Assembly: GCA_027051095.1 (NCBI GenBank)
Contig: JALUAM010000037.1
Coordinates: 1 to 49,339 of the forward strand
Source of the DNA: Acidilobaceae archaeon
GTDB taxonomy: Archaea; Thermoproteota; Thermoprotei_A; Sulfolobales; Acidilobaceae
Reading direction: 5' to 3'
DNA: 49,339 nucleotides
Position 1 is the first letter of the stretch, and each line of letters begins with the position of its first letter. Made by a program: the position numbers and the translations under genes. Shown one piece after another: positions 8,146 to 16,244 of the stretch. The notes below the pieces were generated by a model. It made no database searches, was not told the DNA's origin, and was given only the letters and a program-made list of their open reading frames with translations.

Positions 8146-9021
8146 ATGGAGGGCGGCCTCTTCTCGAGGCTCATGGGCGTCGTTGCGGGCTTAGTTAGGG
8201 GCCCTGGCGGCTTAATGACAGCTACGGGCCTCGCTATAATCACGATGTTCGCTTTAGTGGCCATAGCCGCCCCCTGGATAGCCCCCTACCCTCCAGACGT
8301 CAGGCCGCCGGGTGCAGGCCTCCTAGAGCCTCCTAGCCTCAGACACCCATTTGGGACTAACGATCTGGGCTATGACGTTTTCTCGCGCATAGTATGGGGG
8401 GCAAGGGTTGTCCTGAAGGTTGTGCTGCTCTCGAGCCTGATGAGCATGGCCGTTGGAGTGCCTCTCGGCCTGATAAGCGGCTACTATGGGGGGCCTTTAG
8501 ACAGACTGCTCAGCATGGTTATGGATAGCTTATACGCGTTCCCGGGCATAATAATGGCCATAGCAGTGGCTAGCGTGTTAGGCCCCAGCACCTTCAACGC
8601 GGCCGTCGCCCTAATGGTAGTCTACGTCCCCACGTATTACAGGATGACTAGGGCGCGCGTGCTTGAACTCAAAAACGAGCCCTTCATAGAGGCGCTTCAA
8701 GCGATGGGCGCCCCTGGCTGGGTTATACTTGTCAGGCATATACTGCCCAACGCTGCCCCCACGATCCTTGTCGTCTTCGGCCTTGCTAGCGCAGACGCTA
8801 TCTTGACCGAGGCGGGGCTCAGCTTCTTCGGCCTCGTAGCAGTCTACCCCCAGCCTGACTGGGGCCTAGACCTCTACTACGGCAAGAACTACCTCCTAGA
8901 CGGGGCCTGGTGGCTTGTGTTCTTCCCCGGCGCCTCGATACTACTGCTAGCCCTCGGCTTCGCGCTACTCGGTGAGGGCCTCTCGGAGAGGTTTAGGGTC
9001 AGGGGAGGCAGCTATGGCTGA
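8146..9021 (+). CDS. Peptide-type ABC transporter permease (DppC-like)
   Basis: Second permease, DppC/OppC family, 291 residues with six likely membrane spans. The first span is followed by PWIAPYPPD and RHPFGTNDLGYDVFSRIVWG, a block diagnostic for DppC. The coupling loop is NEPFIEALQAMGAPGWVILV, then RHILPNAAPTILVV. The gene starts at ATG 8146. Its stop overlaps the next gene's ATG at 9014, so permease and ATPase are translationally coupled. Confidence 0.94.
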   Translation: MEGGLFSRLMGVVAGLVRGPGGLMTATGLAIITMFALVAIAAPWIAPYPPDVRPPGAGLLEPPSLRHPFGTNDLGYDVFSRIVWGARVVLKVVLLSSLMSMAVGVPLGLISGYYGGPLDRLLSMVMDSLYAFPGIIMAIAVASVLGPSTFNAAVALMVVYVPTYYRMTRARVLELKNEPFIEALQAMGAPGWVILVRHILPNAAPTILVVFGLASADAILTEAGLSFFGLVAVYPQPDWGLDLYYGKNYLLDGAWWLVFFPGASILLLALGFALLGEGLSERFRVRGGSYG

Positions 9022-9988
9022 GACGATCATAAGCGTTAGGGGCTTAAAGGTATACTACTATACGCTTTCGGGGGTTGTCAGGGCCGTTGACGGGGTGGAC
9101 CTGGATATAGCGAGGGGCGAGTGGGTGACTATAGTAGGCGAGTCAGGGAGCGGTAAGAGCACTCTCGCCCTAAGCATGATGGGCCTCGTGCTGCCGCCCG
9201 GTAGGATTGTGGGCGGCTCAGTACTCTTCGACGGGGTCGACTTGACGAAGCTGAGCGGCGAGGAGCTGAGGAGGTTAAGGGGGAAGAGGATAGGAGTGAT
9301 CTTTCAGGACCCTAGCGCCTACCTGGACCCGCTCAGGACTGTGGGGAGCCAGATAGCGGAAGCGGTGCTAGAGCACGGTGTTGCCTCGAGCGAGTCGGAT
9401 GCGTGGAGGATCGCCGAGGAGGCACTGGAGATAGTGGGAGTTCCGGCGTCAAGGGCCCGCGCCTACCCACACCAGCTTAGCGGGGGGCAGAGGCAGAGGG
9501 TCGCGATAGCGGCGGCCATCGCTCTAAACCCGGACGTCCTTATAGCTGACGAGCCGACTACGGCTCTCGACGTCGTAGTGCAAGCGCGGATAATAGAGTT
9601 GCTGAAGGGTCTGCAGCGGAGGAGAGGCTTGACTATAGTCATGGTGACCCACGACATAGCGCTTGCCGGCGAGGTGAGCGACAGGATAGCCGTTATGTAC
9701 TCGGGGAGGGTTGTCGAATGGGGTTCAGCCGAAAGGGTGATTGGCTCGCCCCTACACCCCTACACTAGGCTTCTGATAGACAGCGTCCCGGACCTATGGT
9801 CTAGAAGGAAGGTTAGAAGCATCCCCGGCGAACCTCCCGACCCCCGGAGGCCCCCTAGCGGCTGCCGCTTCCATCCCAGGTGCCCCCTAGCCGTGGAGGA
9901 GTGTCGCTCCAGGCAGCCTCCAAGGGTCTCCGCGGCCGACGGCTGGGCCGAGTGCTTCTTCGCAGGTGAGGCTGGCGGTGGCCGGTGA
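9014..9988 (+). CDS. Peptide-type ABC transporter ATP-binding protein (DppD-like)
   Basis: ABC ATPase of the oligopeptide family. Counting from ATG 9014, Walker A is GESGSGKST (42-50), then a Q-loop in IGVIFQDPSAYLDP, the signature LSGGQRQRVAIA, Walker B VLIADEPTTALDV and the switch His in VTHDIA. The C-terminal oligopeptide-transporter extension has the Cys pattern CRFHPRCPLAVEEC found in OppD/OppF. The open frame reaches back to 8972, but ATG 9014 lies behind AGGGGAGG and gives the expected N-terminus. It pairs with the DppF-like ATPase that follows. Confidence 0.94.
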   Translation: MAETIISVRGLKVYYYTLSGVVRAVDGVDLDIARGEWVTIVGESGSGKSTLALSMMGLVLPPGRIVGGSVLFDGVDLTKLSGEELRRLRGKRIGVIFQDPSAYLDPLRTVGSQIAEAVLEHGVASSESDAWRIAEEALEIVGVPASRARAYPHQLSGGQRQRVAIAAAIALNPDVLIADEPTTALDVVVQARIIELLKGLQRRRGLTIVMVTHDIALAGEVSDRIAVMYSGRVVEWGSAERVIGSPLHPYTRLLIDSVPDLWSRRKVRSIPGEPPDPRRPPSGCRFHPRCPLAVEECRSRQPPRVSAADGWAECFFAGEAGGGR

Positions 9989-10991
9989 CCTCCTAGTAGT
10001 CGAGGACCTGAGGGTGTATTTTCCGCTCTACCGGAGCCTGCTAGAGAGGCTTCTAGGCAGGCCGTACAAGATCGTGAGGGCTGTTGACGGCGTCTCGTTC
10101 ACGCTTGGCAGGAGGGAGGTCCTGGCGGTGGTAGGGGAGTCGGGCAGCGGGAAGACGACCCTTGGCAAGGCTATACTGGGCCTTGTAAAGCCTGTCTCGG
10201 GCAGGATCCTCTTTGACGGTGTCGACCTGGCCAGGGCTAAGGGGGGCGAGGCTAGGAGGGTTAGGAGGAGGATCTCAGCAGTCTTCCAGGACCCCTATAA
10301 GAGTCTAGACCCGCTGATGCCCGTAGGGGAGCAGGTAGCGGAGCCCCTGCTCATACATCGCATGGCCGGCAGGAGCGAGGCTAGGCGTATGGCTATGGAG
10401 ATGCTGGAGAAGGTGGGCCTGACGCCGGCCTCCGAGTTCTACTGGAGGAGGCCTCACCAGCTTAGCGGGGGCCAGAGGCAGAGGGTAGCGATAGCCAGGG
10501 CCCTCATAACTCAGCCAGACCTGATAGTAGCCGACGAGCCTGTGTCAATGATAGACGTGTCTCTTAGGGCATCAATACTGGAGCTGCTCGAGTCTGCTAG
10601 GAGGGAGCTGGGGGTCTCGGTGATACTAATAACCCATGACATAGCCACGGCCAGGGTGATAGCCGATACCGTGGCGGTCATGTACCTCGGGAGGATAGTC
10701 GAGTACGGGCCTATAGACGCTGTAGTGGAGGACCCTCGCCACCCCTACACAGCGGCCCTCGTGACATCGACCCCCAGCATATCTAGGAGGAGGCCTCCAA
10801 GGTTCCCTGTTAAAGGCGAGATAGGAGACCCCGCGAATCCTCCACCCGGGTGCCGCTTCCACCCCAGATGCCCCCTGGCCCTGGAGGAGTGCCGCAGAGT
10901 AGAACCCCCGTCAGCCTCGGACTCGGGCAGGACCTACTGGTGCCTGAATCCCCTAGGGCCGGGAGGCCTCTGGAGGGGGGTTGAAGCCTAG
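9966..10991 (+). CDS. Peptide-type ABC transporter ATP-binding protein (DppF-like)
   Basis: Second ATPase of the importer, 341 residues. It has the long DppF insert after the first strand (RVYFPLYRSLLERLLGRPYK), Walker A GESGSGKTT, Q-loop VFQDPYKSLDP, signature LSGGQRQRVAIA, Walker B LIVADEPVSMIDV and the switch His in ITHDIA. The C-terminus repeats the CRFHPRCPLALEEC motif of its partner. Starts at GTG 9966 or GTG 9978 are both possible; the second has GTGAGG just upstream. It overlaps the end of the DppD-like gene by about 23 nt. It ends 13 nt from the convergent gene at 11005. Confidence 0.94.
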   Translation: MRLAVAGDLLVVEDLRVYFPLYRSLLERLLGRPYKIVRAVDGVSFTLGRREVLAVVGESGSGKTTLGKAILGLVKPVSGRILFDGVDLARAKGGEARRVRRRISAVFQDPYKSLDPLMPVGEQVAEPLLIHRMAGRSEARRMAMEMLEKVGLTPASEFYWRRPHQLSGGQRQRVAIARALITQPDLIVADEPVSMIDVSLRASILELLESARRELGVSVILITHDIATARVIADTVAVMYLGRIVEYGPIDAVVEDPRHPYTAALVTSTPSISRRRPPRFPVKGEIGDPANPPPGCRFHPRCPLALEECRRVEPPSASDSGRTYWCLNPLGPGGLWRGVEA

Positions 10992-11004
10992 CCCCGTCAG
11001 GGGT

Positions 11005-12993
11005 TTAGACCCGGGCGGCGAGGGCCTTTTCCAGCTCTCTTCTAAACCATTGGAGCCTGAGTGCTGAGCCCCTCGGCGCCGCCACAGCTTTAAGGGGCCT
11101 AGCGGACACGTGGCCCGGCCTCTCCTCTAGGCAGCACTTGACGGCCACGCTGTAGTCGGCTTTTAAGAGTCTGGCAGCTAGCTGGGCGGCGCCCCGGGTT
11201 AAGGGGCCTTCGAGGGCCACCGCCACGTAGAGGCTGGTATAGGGGTCTAGGGGCGGCATGTCTAGGCCTAGCGCTTCGGACGCAGCCGAGGCAATGGCAG
11301 CGGGCACGAGCCTCTCGGCTATAGATACGGTTACAAGCTTAGACCCGCTATAAGAGGCTATGGGCCAGCACGTGGAGAAGCCTAGCGCCTCTATCACCGA
11401 TGATATGGCAGCCGAGGCGGGCCCCACGCCTTGGCGGGCCTTGGAGCGGGCTCTCTTAACGGATTCGGTTAGGAGAGCATGCATGAGCCTAGGCGACTCT
11501 ATGCAGGGCGACATAGCAGCCCTCGAAGCCTCCAACACTATATTCCACGTCCTAGGCTGTAGACCTACAAGTCTGGGGGCCCAGCCGGCGTCCAGCAGGC
11601 TATCAACTAGGGAGGGCAGTGACCTAGCGTCCCCAGCGTAGGCGAGGACTAGCTTGCGAGAGCTAAGGGTTGCTAGAGCCTTGAGCCCGACCTCCCCAGG
11701 AGTAGTGGGGGCCGAGCCGAGTCCATAGGCTCTGGAAGCCCACGAGTCTCTAACTACATCTGAGATCCTCCAGCCGCCTAAGCCTATCACCGCTGTTCCA
11801 TCACCGCCCAGCGGAGTCTCGGATAGAACTGCGATACCATTGCCCTTAAACACCTGAACCTCGATAGTACTGGCTAGACGTGCTAGCGCCGCGGCCACGT
11901 TTACCTCACCGTGCAGCCTGGGTGGCCCCTGGTAGCCCCGAGAGCCGAGCCTGTACCTACCTGGAGAGCCGCTCTTGGGGTCCCAGGGCGTGAACGCTGT
12001 GGCCTGCTCTAGAACCTTCAGGTAGGCTAGTGCTATGGCTGCTGCAACGCCTCTAGCGGCGAGAGGGCCGTAAGCGGACTCTACTTCGTCCCGGGCCTTC
12101 CTTAGGGCTTTAGCGGCAGCAGCGTGGGCTAGCAGTTGCCTCGCGGTGAAGAGCTTGTAGACGACGTTGACACCGTACTGTCGTGGCGGCGACTCCGGCA
12201 TGGGTTCCACGGGGATCAAGCCTTCGGCGGCTAGCATCGGCCACTCATCTCGTAGCCTGTCCTCGGCCGCTCTAACGAGGGCTAGGTCCTCCTCCTCCGG
12301 CTCTCTAAACCCGCTGGGCTCTTTCACCGCGATAAGCGCCAGGGGGTGGCGCCCCGGTCTGCCTTCATCCCATGAGGAGAGGGTGTCGCGGTACTGCTTT
12401 CTAGCCTCGTCCACAGTCACAGAGCCCCCCCGCGGGCACCTTATCAGCCTACCCTTGAAGGTTGTGAGCTTCTTCCTAGCTTCACCTGGCGAAGCCTTGA
12501 CGATCCTAGCCTCCCCTTCCAGCGCGTCTACAGCCACCCTGGCTCTCTCGGACAGGACAGGGTCCCCTATTACGAGCGCTACGTCGCCTCCAGGGCACCT
12601 AGAGGTCCTAGCCCACACGAATCCCTCCACGGGAGAGCCTGGATACACTATGCCCGTCTCCTTCAAGGAGCGCTCTATGAAGACTTCTACAGCCTCGCTC
12701 AGGGCGCGCTTGAAGGTCGATTCGCTTACCATGGAGGCGGCCGACGCCGCTGAAAACCTCATCAGGGATGTTAGGTCCAACGTGTAGAGGGTCACTGAGG
12801 CCCCCCTCTGAGCCAAGGCTTCGCCAAGCCCGTGAAGCCCCCACTCAACTACGACGAAGGCGCCTTCGGCGCTTGACGGCGGCTCACATGCTTTACCGGA
12901 GAGCGAGTCCCTCAGCCTGCCATAGGAGCCTAGCGCTGCTGCTATAGCCGCAGAGGCGAGACACCTCTCAAGCCTAGAGGATTCTTCATTCAT
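11005..12993 (-). CDS. Degenerate DUF1156-type (COG1743-like) DNA methylase homologue, probably non-catalytic
   Basis: A 662-residue protein (ATG 12993) that follows the layout I recall for DUF1156 adenine DNA methylases with a zinc ribbon. Matching blocks, in order, are GIVYPGSPVEGFVWARTSRC (114-133), IRCPRGG (184-190), YKLFTARQLLAHAAAAKALR (279-298), YLKVLEQATAFTPWDP (324-339), HGEVNVAAALARLA (361-374) and RKLVLAYAGDARSLPSLVDS (446 onward). The active-site motifs are gone. Where DPFxGGG should bind SAM there is EWGLHGLG (50-57), and where DPPY should be there is GLGGWR (404-409). The CPxC pairs are reduced to CPGG and CPRG. The frame is intact, so it is likely expressed as a pseudoenzyme. 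No partner helicase lies nearby. The open frame extends to 13152, but that would run into the divergent prenyl synthase gene. Confidence 0.6.
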   Translation of the reverse strand: MNEESSRLERCLASAAIAAALGSYGRLRDSLSGKACEPPSSAEGAFVVVEWGLHGLGEALAQRGASVTLYTLDLTSLMRFSAASAASMVSESTFKRALSEAVEVFIERSLKETGIVYPGSPVEGFVWARTSRCPGGDVALVIGDPVLSERARVAVDALEGEARIVKASPGEARKKLTTFKGRLIRCPRGGSVTVDEARKQYRDTLSSWDEGRPGRHPLALIAVKEPSGFREPEEEDLALVRAAEDRLRDEWPMLAAEGLIPVEPMPESPPRQYGVNVVYKLFTARQLLAHAAAAKALRKARDEVESAYGPLAARGVAAAIALAYLKVLEQATAFTPWDPKSGSPGRYRLGSRGYQGPPRLHGEVNVAAALARLASTIEVQVFKGNGIAVLSETPLGGDGTAVIGLGGWRISDVVRDSWASRAYGLGSAPTTPGEVGLKALATLSSRKLVLAYAGDARSLPSLVDSLLDAGWAPRLVGLQPRTWNIVLEASRAAMSPCIESPRLMHALLTESVKRARSKARQGVGPASAAISSVIEALGFSTCWPIASYSGSKLVTVSIAERLVPAAIASAASEALGLDMPPLDPYTSLYVAVALEGPLTRGAAQLAARLLKADYSVAVKCCLEERPGHVSARPLKAVAAPRGSALRLQWFRRELEKALAARV

Positions 12994-13066
12994 GCAAGCC
13001 CCCGCCGCGAGGTTACATGGGGGAGGCTCTAGGGAGGTTAGGGGGCCCGCGGGGCGGCCGCGTTGA

Positions 13067-13077
13067 ACGCTAAAAGT
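13067..13077 (+). promoter_or_regulatory. TATA-like element of the prenyl synthase gene
   Basis: CGCTAAAAGTC (about 13067-13077) lies 32-42 nt before GTG 13109 in a 115-nt divergent gap. On the other strand the same region (CTTTTAG) could serve the DUF1156-like gene. Confidence 0.35.
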
Positions 13078-13108
13078 CTGGAAGAGCACAGTAGCTTGGG
13101 GGCTCGAA

Positions 13109-14119
13109 GTGCCCGATAACAGGTTCTCGGAGCTCCTAGAGGAGGCCTCCAAGCTCGGCAGGGTGATAGACCACTATGTGATGGACGCCCTTAGCATGTA
13201 CCCTCAGAGGCTCGTAGACGCAAGCCTGCACTTGTTTAAAGCCGGCGGCAAGAGGCTGAGGCCCACTATAACTTTGCTGGCTGCTAGGATGCTCGGTGGC
13301 GTGGAGGCCGAGATGAAGGCCGTGCCCCTCGCCAGCGCGGTCGAGGTAGCCCACACCTTCACGCTGATACACGACGATATAATGGACAAGGATACTATGA
13401 GGAGGGGCGTGCCGACAACGCACGTAGTGTACGGCGAGGACTGGGCTATACTAGCGGGTGACCTGCTCCATGCACTCTCGTACAATTTCATAGCTAGGGC
13501 GGTCTCGGAGGGTCTCAGCGAGGAGCAGGCTTACAGGGCCCTGAAAGCTCTGAGCGAGGCAGCGGTCTACGTATCGAGGGGCCAGGCGCTCGACATGCTA
13601 TTCGAGACTACGTGGGACGTGACTGTAAGCGACTACCTGAACATGGTGAGGCTGAAGACAGGCGCCTTGATAGAAGCCGCCTCAAGGATAGGCGCCGTAG
13701 CCGCCGACGCGAAGAAGTACGAGGAGGACGCTTTAGGCCTCTACGGATGCTTCACCGGCATAGCATTCCAGATCAGGGATGACATACTGGGGGTCTACGG
13801 GGACCCTAAGGTCACCGGGAAGCCTGTCTACAGCGATCTGAGGAGGGGGAAGAAGACGATACTAGTAGTCTACGCTGTCAGAGAGGCGGGCAGGGAGGAG
13901 CTAAAGAAACTGATAGGCCCTAAGGCCAGCGAGGAGGACTTGAAGAGGGCTGCCAAGATAATAGAGGAGAGCGGCGCGCTCGACTACGCCAATAAGATGG
14001 CTAAGATCTATGCCTCCAAGGCAAAGGAGATGCTGGAGGCGCTGGGCGGTGTGGCCGACGAGAGGGCTAGAAGGCTCCTGCTGGACCTAGCTGATTATGC
14101 TATAGAGAGGGACAGGTAG
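13109..14119 (+). CDS. Geranylgeranyl/polyprenyl diphosphate synthase
   Basis: Short-chain isoprenyl diphosphate synthase (336 residues), making the C20 or related chain for archaeal ether lipids by adding isopentenyl diphosphate to allylic primers. The first aspartate motif DDIMD is at 89-93 with GGKRLRP upstream (46-52). The second is QIRDDILGVYGD (DD at 224-225), followed by GKPVYSDLRRGKKT. The residue five before the first Asp is Phe (F84), as in the Sulfolobus type I GGPP synthase, where this Phe limits the chain to C20; a C20 product is therefore inferred. The DUF2118 gene starts 3 nt after the stop, so the two are probably cotranscribed. Confidence 0.94.
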   Translation: MPDNRFSELLEEASKLGRVIDHYVMDALSMYPQRLVDASLHLFKAGGKRLRPTITLLAARMLGGVEAEMKAVPLASAVEVAHTFTLIHDDIMDKDTMRRGVPTTHVVYGEDWAILAGDLLHALSYNFIARAVSEGLSEEQAYRALKALSEAAVYVSRGQALDMLFETTWDVTVSDYLNMVRLKTGALIEAASRIGAVAADAKKYEEDALGLYGCFTGIAFQIRDDILGVYGDPKVTGKPVYSDLRRGKKTILVVYAVREAGREELKKLIGPKASEEDLKRAAKIIEESGALDYANKMAKIYASKAKEMLEALGGVADERARRLLLDLADYAIERDR

Positions 14120-14122
14120 GCT

Positions 14123-14644
14123 ATGGCTCCCAGGAGGATTGAAGAGGACTATTCTCCCAGAGACTACGAGTTCCCCGAGCTTTACTCGGAGCTTGGCGCC
14201 GGCGGCAAGTGTATCTGGGTCGACGAGGCAGGGGGCAAGTACTACAGGGACCCCTGTGAGGACTGCATTAAGCTCTGCATGATGCCCTACGAGCAGGCGT
14301 GGATGAAGATAGTAGACCCCGTCAAGGCGGAGATTACAGCTAAAGCGGCACTCGTGATACCCTGGGAGGGGCGTAGGGCCCTCTACCTGAAGCCAGGCGT
14401 CAAGGTGAAGCTTATAGAGGCTTACGGCATAGACGTCAGCCATGTCAGCTTCGAGGGGGAGCGCGTGGGCCCGCGAACAGTGCTGGCCTACGTCCTCACG
14501 GGCAAGGGAGAGACGAGGACCTTAAGGGCGGGCGAGGAAGGGATAGTAGCCCTAATCCTCACCGACCTATCGGAGGCACCCCCCAGGTACGTCTACGCGT
14601 TGATAAGGGAAGAGGACGCGATATGGCTTGAACCGGGGCAGTGA
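14123..14644 (+). CDS. Conserved archaeal protein, DUF2118-like
   Basis: A 173-residue protein that looks like the archaeal DUF2118 family; this assignment is from memory and moderate. Its N-terminal third has a Cys cluster, KCIWVDEAGGKYYRDPCEDC followed by LC (four Cys within about 30 residues), which could bind a metal. A beta-rich part follows with KAEITAKAALVIPWEGRRA and KVKLIEAYGIDV. The end has EEGIVALILTDLSEAPPRYV. Function is unknown. It starts 3 nt after the prenyl synthase stop and ends at TGA 14642-14644, inside the candidate structured RNA. Confidence 0.8.
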   Translation: MAPRRIEEDYSPRDYEFPELYSELGAGGKCIWVDEAGGKYYRDPCEDCIKLCMMPYEQAWMKIVDPVKAEITAKAALVIPWEGRRALYLKPGVKVKLIEAYGIDVSHVSFEGERVGPRTVLAYVLTGKGETRTLRAGEEGIVALILTDLSEAPPRYVYALIREEDAIWLEPGQ

Positions 14645-14718
14645 TGAGTGGTGACGGCAGCGAGCCCCGGGGGTGCGGCGCCCGGGGCGGTGAGCTTATG
14701 TCACCCTCGCTGAGCTCC
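14635..14718 (+). ncRNA. Candidate structured RNA, C/D-box-like
   Basis: An 84-nt element between the DUF2118 and CYTH genes. GTGATGA (14641-14647) matches the C-box consensus, and CTGA (14710-14713) is a D box. GGGGC (14635-14639) can pair with GCTCC (14714-14718), with one G-U pair, closing a terminal stem. GGTGAC (14650-14655) pairs exactly with GTCACC (14700-14705). Inside that, GCCCCGGG (14664-14671) pairs with CCCGGGGC (14681-14688). The layout fits stem, C/D kink-turn, stem, hairpin. The C box overlaps the DUF2118 stop codon, so chance similarity is possible. If real, the guide would be the bases just upstream of the D box. It might instead be a cis-acting element of the downstream CYTH mRNA. 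Confidence 0.35.
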
Positions 14719-14734
14719 ATATAGGGTGGTGAGG

Positions 14735-15268
14735 ATGGCGTTAGAGGTCGAGGTTAAGGTCCGCGTTGACTGCGGGATGCTGGACGCTGTAAAGAGGAGG
14801 GCTGAGAGCCTGGGCTTCAAGTGTGGCACTCCCTCCCTGGAGACGGATACTTACTACTCCCACCCTTGCAGAGACTTCCTAGAAAGTGATGAGGCCCTCA
14901 GGCTGAGGATAGCCGGGCCCGAAGCCAAGGAAGCCAAGATAACCTATAAGGGACCCAGGCGAGTTGAAAGCGGGGTCAAATCTAGGGAGGAGATTGAGGT
15001 TACTGTACACGACGCTCAGGCAATGGACGTGATACTAGAGAGGCTCGGTTTCAGGAGGGTGGTCGAGGTCAGGAAGGAGAGAGTGTATTGCAGGAGTGAT
15101 ACCGGCGCGTCGGTAACGCTAGACAAGGTGGAAAGACTTGGATGCTTCGTTGAGGTTGAGGCAGGCTCTAGGGGTGAAGTTGAGCGGCTGCTAGGCAGGC
15201 TTGGGCTTGAGGGTATGGAGAGGGTGGTTAGGACCTACGCGGAGATGATGCTAGACTTAACCAGGTAG
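14735..15268 (+). CDS. CYTH-domain protein (class IV adenylate cyclase/triphosphatase family)
   Basis: A CyaB/ThTPase-type CYTH protein of 177 residues from ATG 14735 (GTG 14726 also possible). The hallmark ExExK motif is present as EVEVKVRVD. Tunnel-lining charged strands follow: ETDTYYSHPC, EALRLRIAG, AKITYKGPR, SREEIEVTV and RKERVYCRSD, then VTLDKVERLGCFVEVEAGS. The family acts on triphosphate substrates with divalent metal. In archaea the true substrate is usually unknown, so cyclase activity should not be assumed. The start chosen sits directly behind GGGTGGTGAGG. Confidence 0.85.
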   Translation: MALEVEVKVRVDCGMLDAVKRRAESLGFKCGTPSLETDTYYSHPCRDFLESDEALRLRIAGPEAKEAKITYKGPRRVESGVKSREEIEVTVHDAQAMDVILERLGFRRVVEVRKERVYCRSDTGASVTLDKVERLGCFVEVEAGSRGEVERLLGRLGLEGMERVVRTYAEMMLDLTR

Positions 15269-15295
15269 GATTCTGGCGGATAGCGCCCACGGGGG

Positions 15296-15308
15296 GCTTT
15301 TTATTAGT
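15296..15308 (+). promoter_or_regulatory. TATA box before the endonuclease IV-like gene
   Basis: GGCTTTTTATTAG (15296-15308) matches an archaeal TATA box, with transcription expected near 15328. The ribosome site GGAGGGTGG (about 15331-15339) precedes GTG 15347. Confidence 0.45.
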
Positions 15309-15346
15309 TAGGAGGGTCCTCAGCTTTAACTGGAGGGTGGAACCCA

Positions 15347-16228
15347 GTGATCCTGTTCGATTGGGGGACCTATAACGGGCTTGGAAGGCTCTACGCCGCG
15401 GCTAGTCTAGGCATGAAGCTGACCGAGATACCGCCTAGGGACCTCGTGAGGAGGAAGTACGACGAGGACTACTGGAGGAAGTACGGCGAGTATGCTTCCA
15501 GGGCGTTCACCACGATAACAGCTCACGCGCCTTACTATAACGCTGTGAGCCTGGACAGGGAGTCTATGGAGAAGAGCTGGAGGGGCTTCATAGAGGCCGC
15601 TAGGAAGGCTAAGCTGGCGAGAGCGATGATATATAACGTGCACCTGGGCTGGAGGGCATTCCTGGACCAGAGGGACCTCGAATTCTCGGCCGAGCTGCTG
15701 AAGAAGCTGGTGGCCGAGGTTGGGGACTCAATGCTGATAAGCGTGGAGGTACCGTATACCAGGAGGATGATAGGGACGTGGGAGGAGGTCAAGGCGCTCA
15801 GGGAGATGGTTGACCCGGAGAAGGTCATAGTCAGCGTTCAGCTAGAAAATGCGTGGCTTTACGAGACCGGCGCCGGCGACACTGGCAGGCTGGAGGAGGC
15901 CAATGCTGAGGCCGATGAGGGGTTCTGGGAGAGGATACTGGAGAAGACGCTCAGCCTAACCCACACCTACATAAGCCTGAGGTTCAGCCAGGTCATAGGC
16001 TTCGCCCTGGGGAGGAGGATATTGAAGAAGAGGGTGCCGCTCGGCAAGGGATACCCGGACTTAGATCCCCTAGCCAGGGCTCTAGCCAGGTTCATAGTCA
16101 AGAGGGTTAGGGAGAAGGGTCTGCCGCTCTCCATGCACATAATCTACACCGGCCCCCCGGAGACGAAATACAAGGACACGGTCATGCTCTACGCTAAAAT
16201 CATGATGGAGGCTGTGAGGTATCTGTAG
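15347..16228 (+). CDS. Endonuclease IV/xylose isomerase-like TIM-barrel protein
   Basis: A 293-residue AP-endonuclease-2/xylose isomerase-like barrel. Metal-ligand type motifs are visible: ITAHAPYYNAV (first His), MIYNVHLGW (second His) and LISVEVPY (Glu). A late HIIYTGPPETKYKD is typical of endonuclease IV C-termini. The usual strand-6/7 motif of the LCLDTCH type is not seen; its place is taken by SVQLENAWLYETG. Some of the three zinc ligands of canonical Nfo are therefore missing or moved. It may be a DNA-repair nuclease with altered metal use or a sugar-type isomerase. The Hef-like helicase follows after 16 nt, which fits repair. Confidence 0.8.
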   Translation: MILFDWGTYNGLGRLYAAASLGMKLTEIPPRDLVRRKYDEDYWRKYGEYASRAFTTITAHAPYYNAVSLDRESMEKSWRGFIEAARKAKLARAMIYNVHLGWRAFLDQRDLEFSAELLKKLVAEVGDSMLISVEVPYTRRMIGTWEEVKALREMVDPEKVIVSVQLENAWLYETGAGDTGRLEEANAEADEGFWERILEKTLSLTHTYISLRFSQVIGFALGRRILKKRVPLGKGYPDLDPLARALARFIVKRVREKGLPLSMHIIYTGPPETKYKDTVMLYAKIMMEAVRYL

Positions 16229-16244
16229 GTTAAAGGCGGTAGCT

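Noticed and set aside
12167-12787. Plus-strand frame of 206 codons opposite the DUF1156-like gene
   Set aside because: Shadow composition; the opposite strand matches the DUF1156 layout throughout.
14726-15268. Adenylate cyclase as a firm function for the CYTH protein
   Set aside because: The ExExK fold is shared by several triphosphate enzymes; sequence alone does not show cyclase activity.
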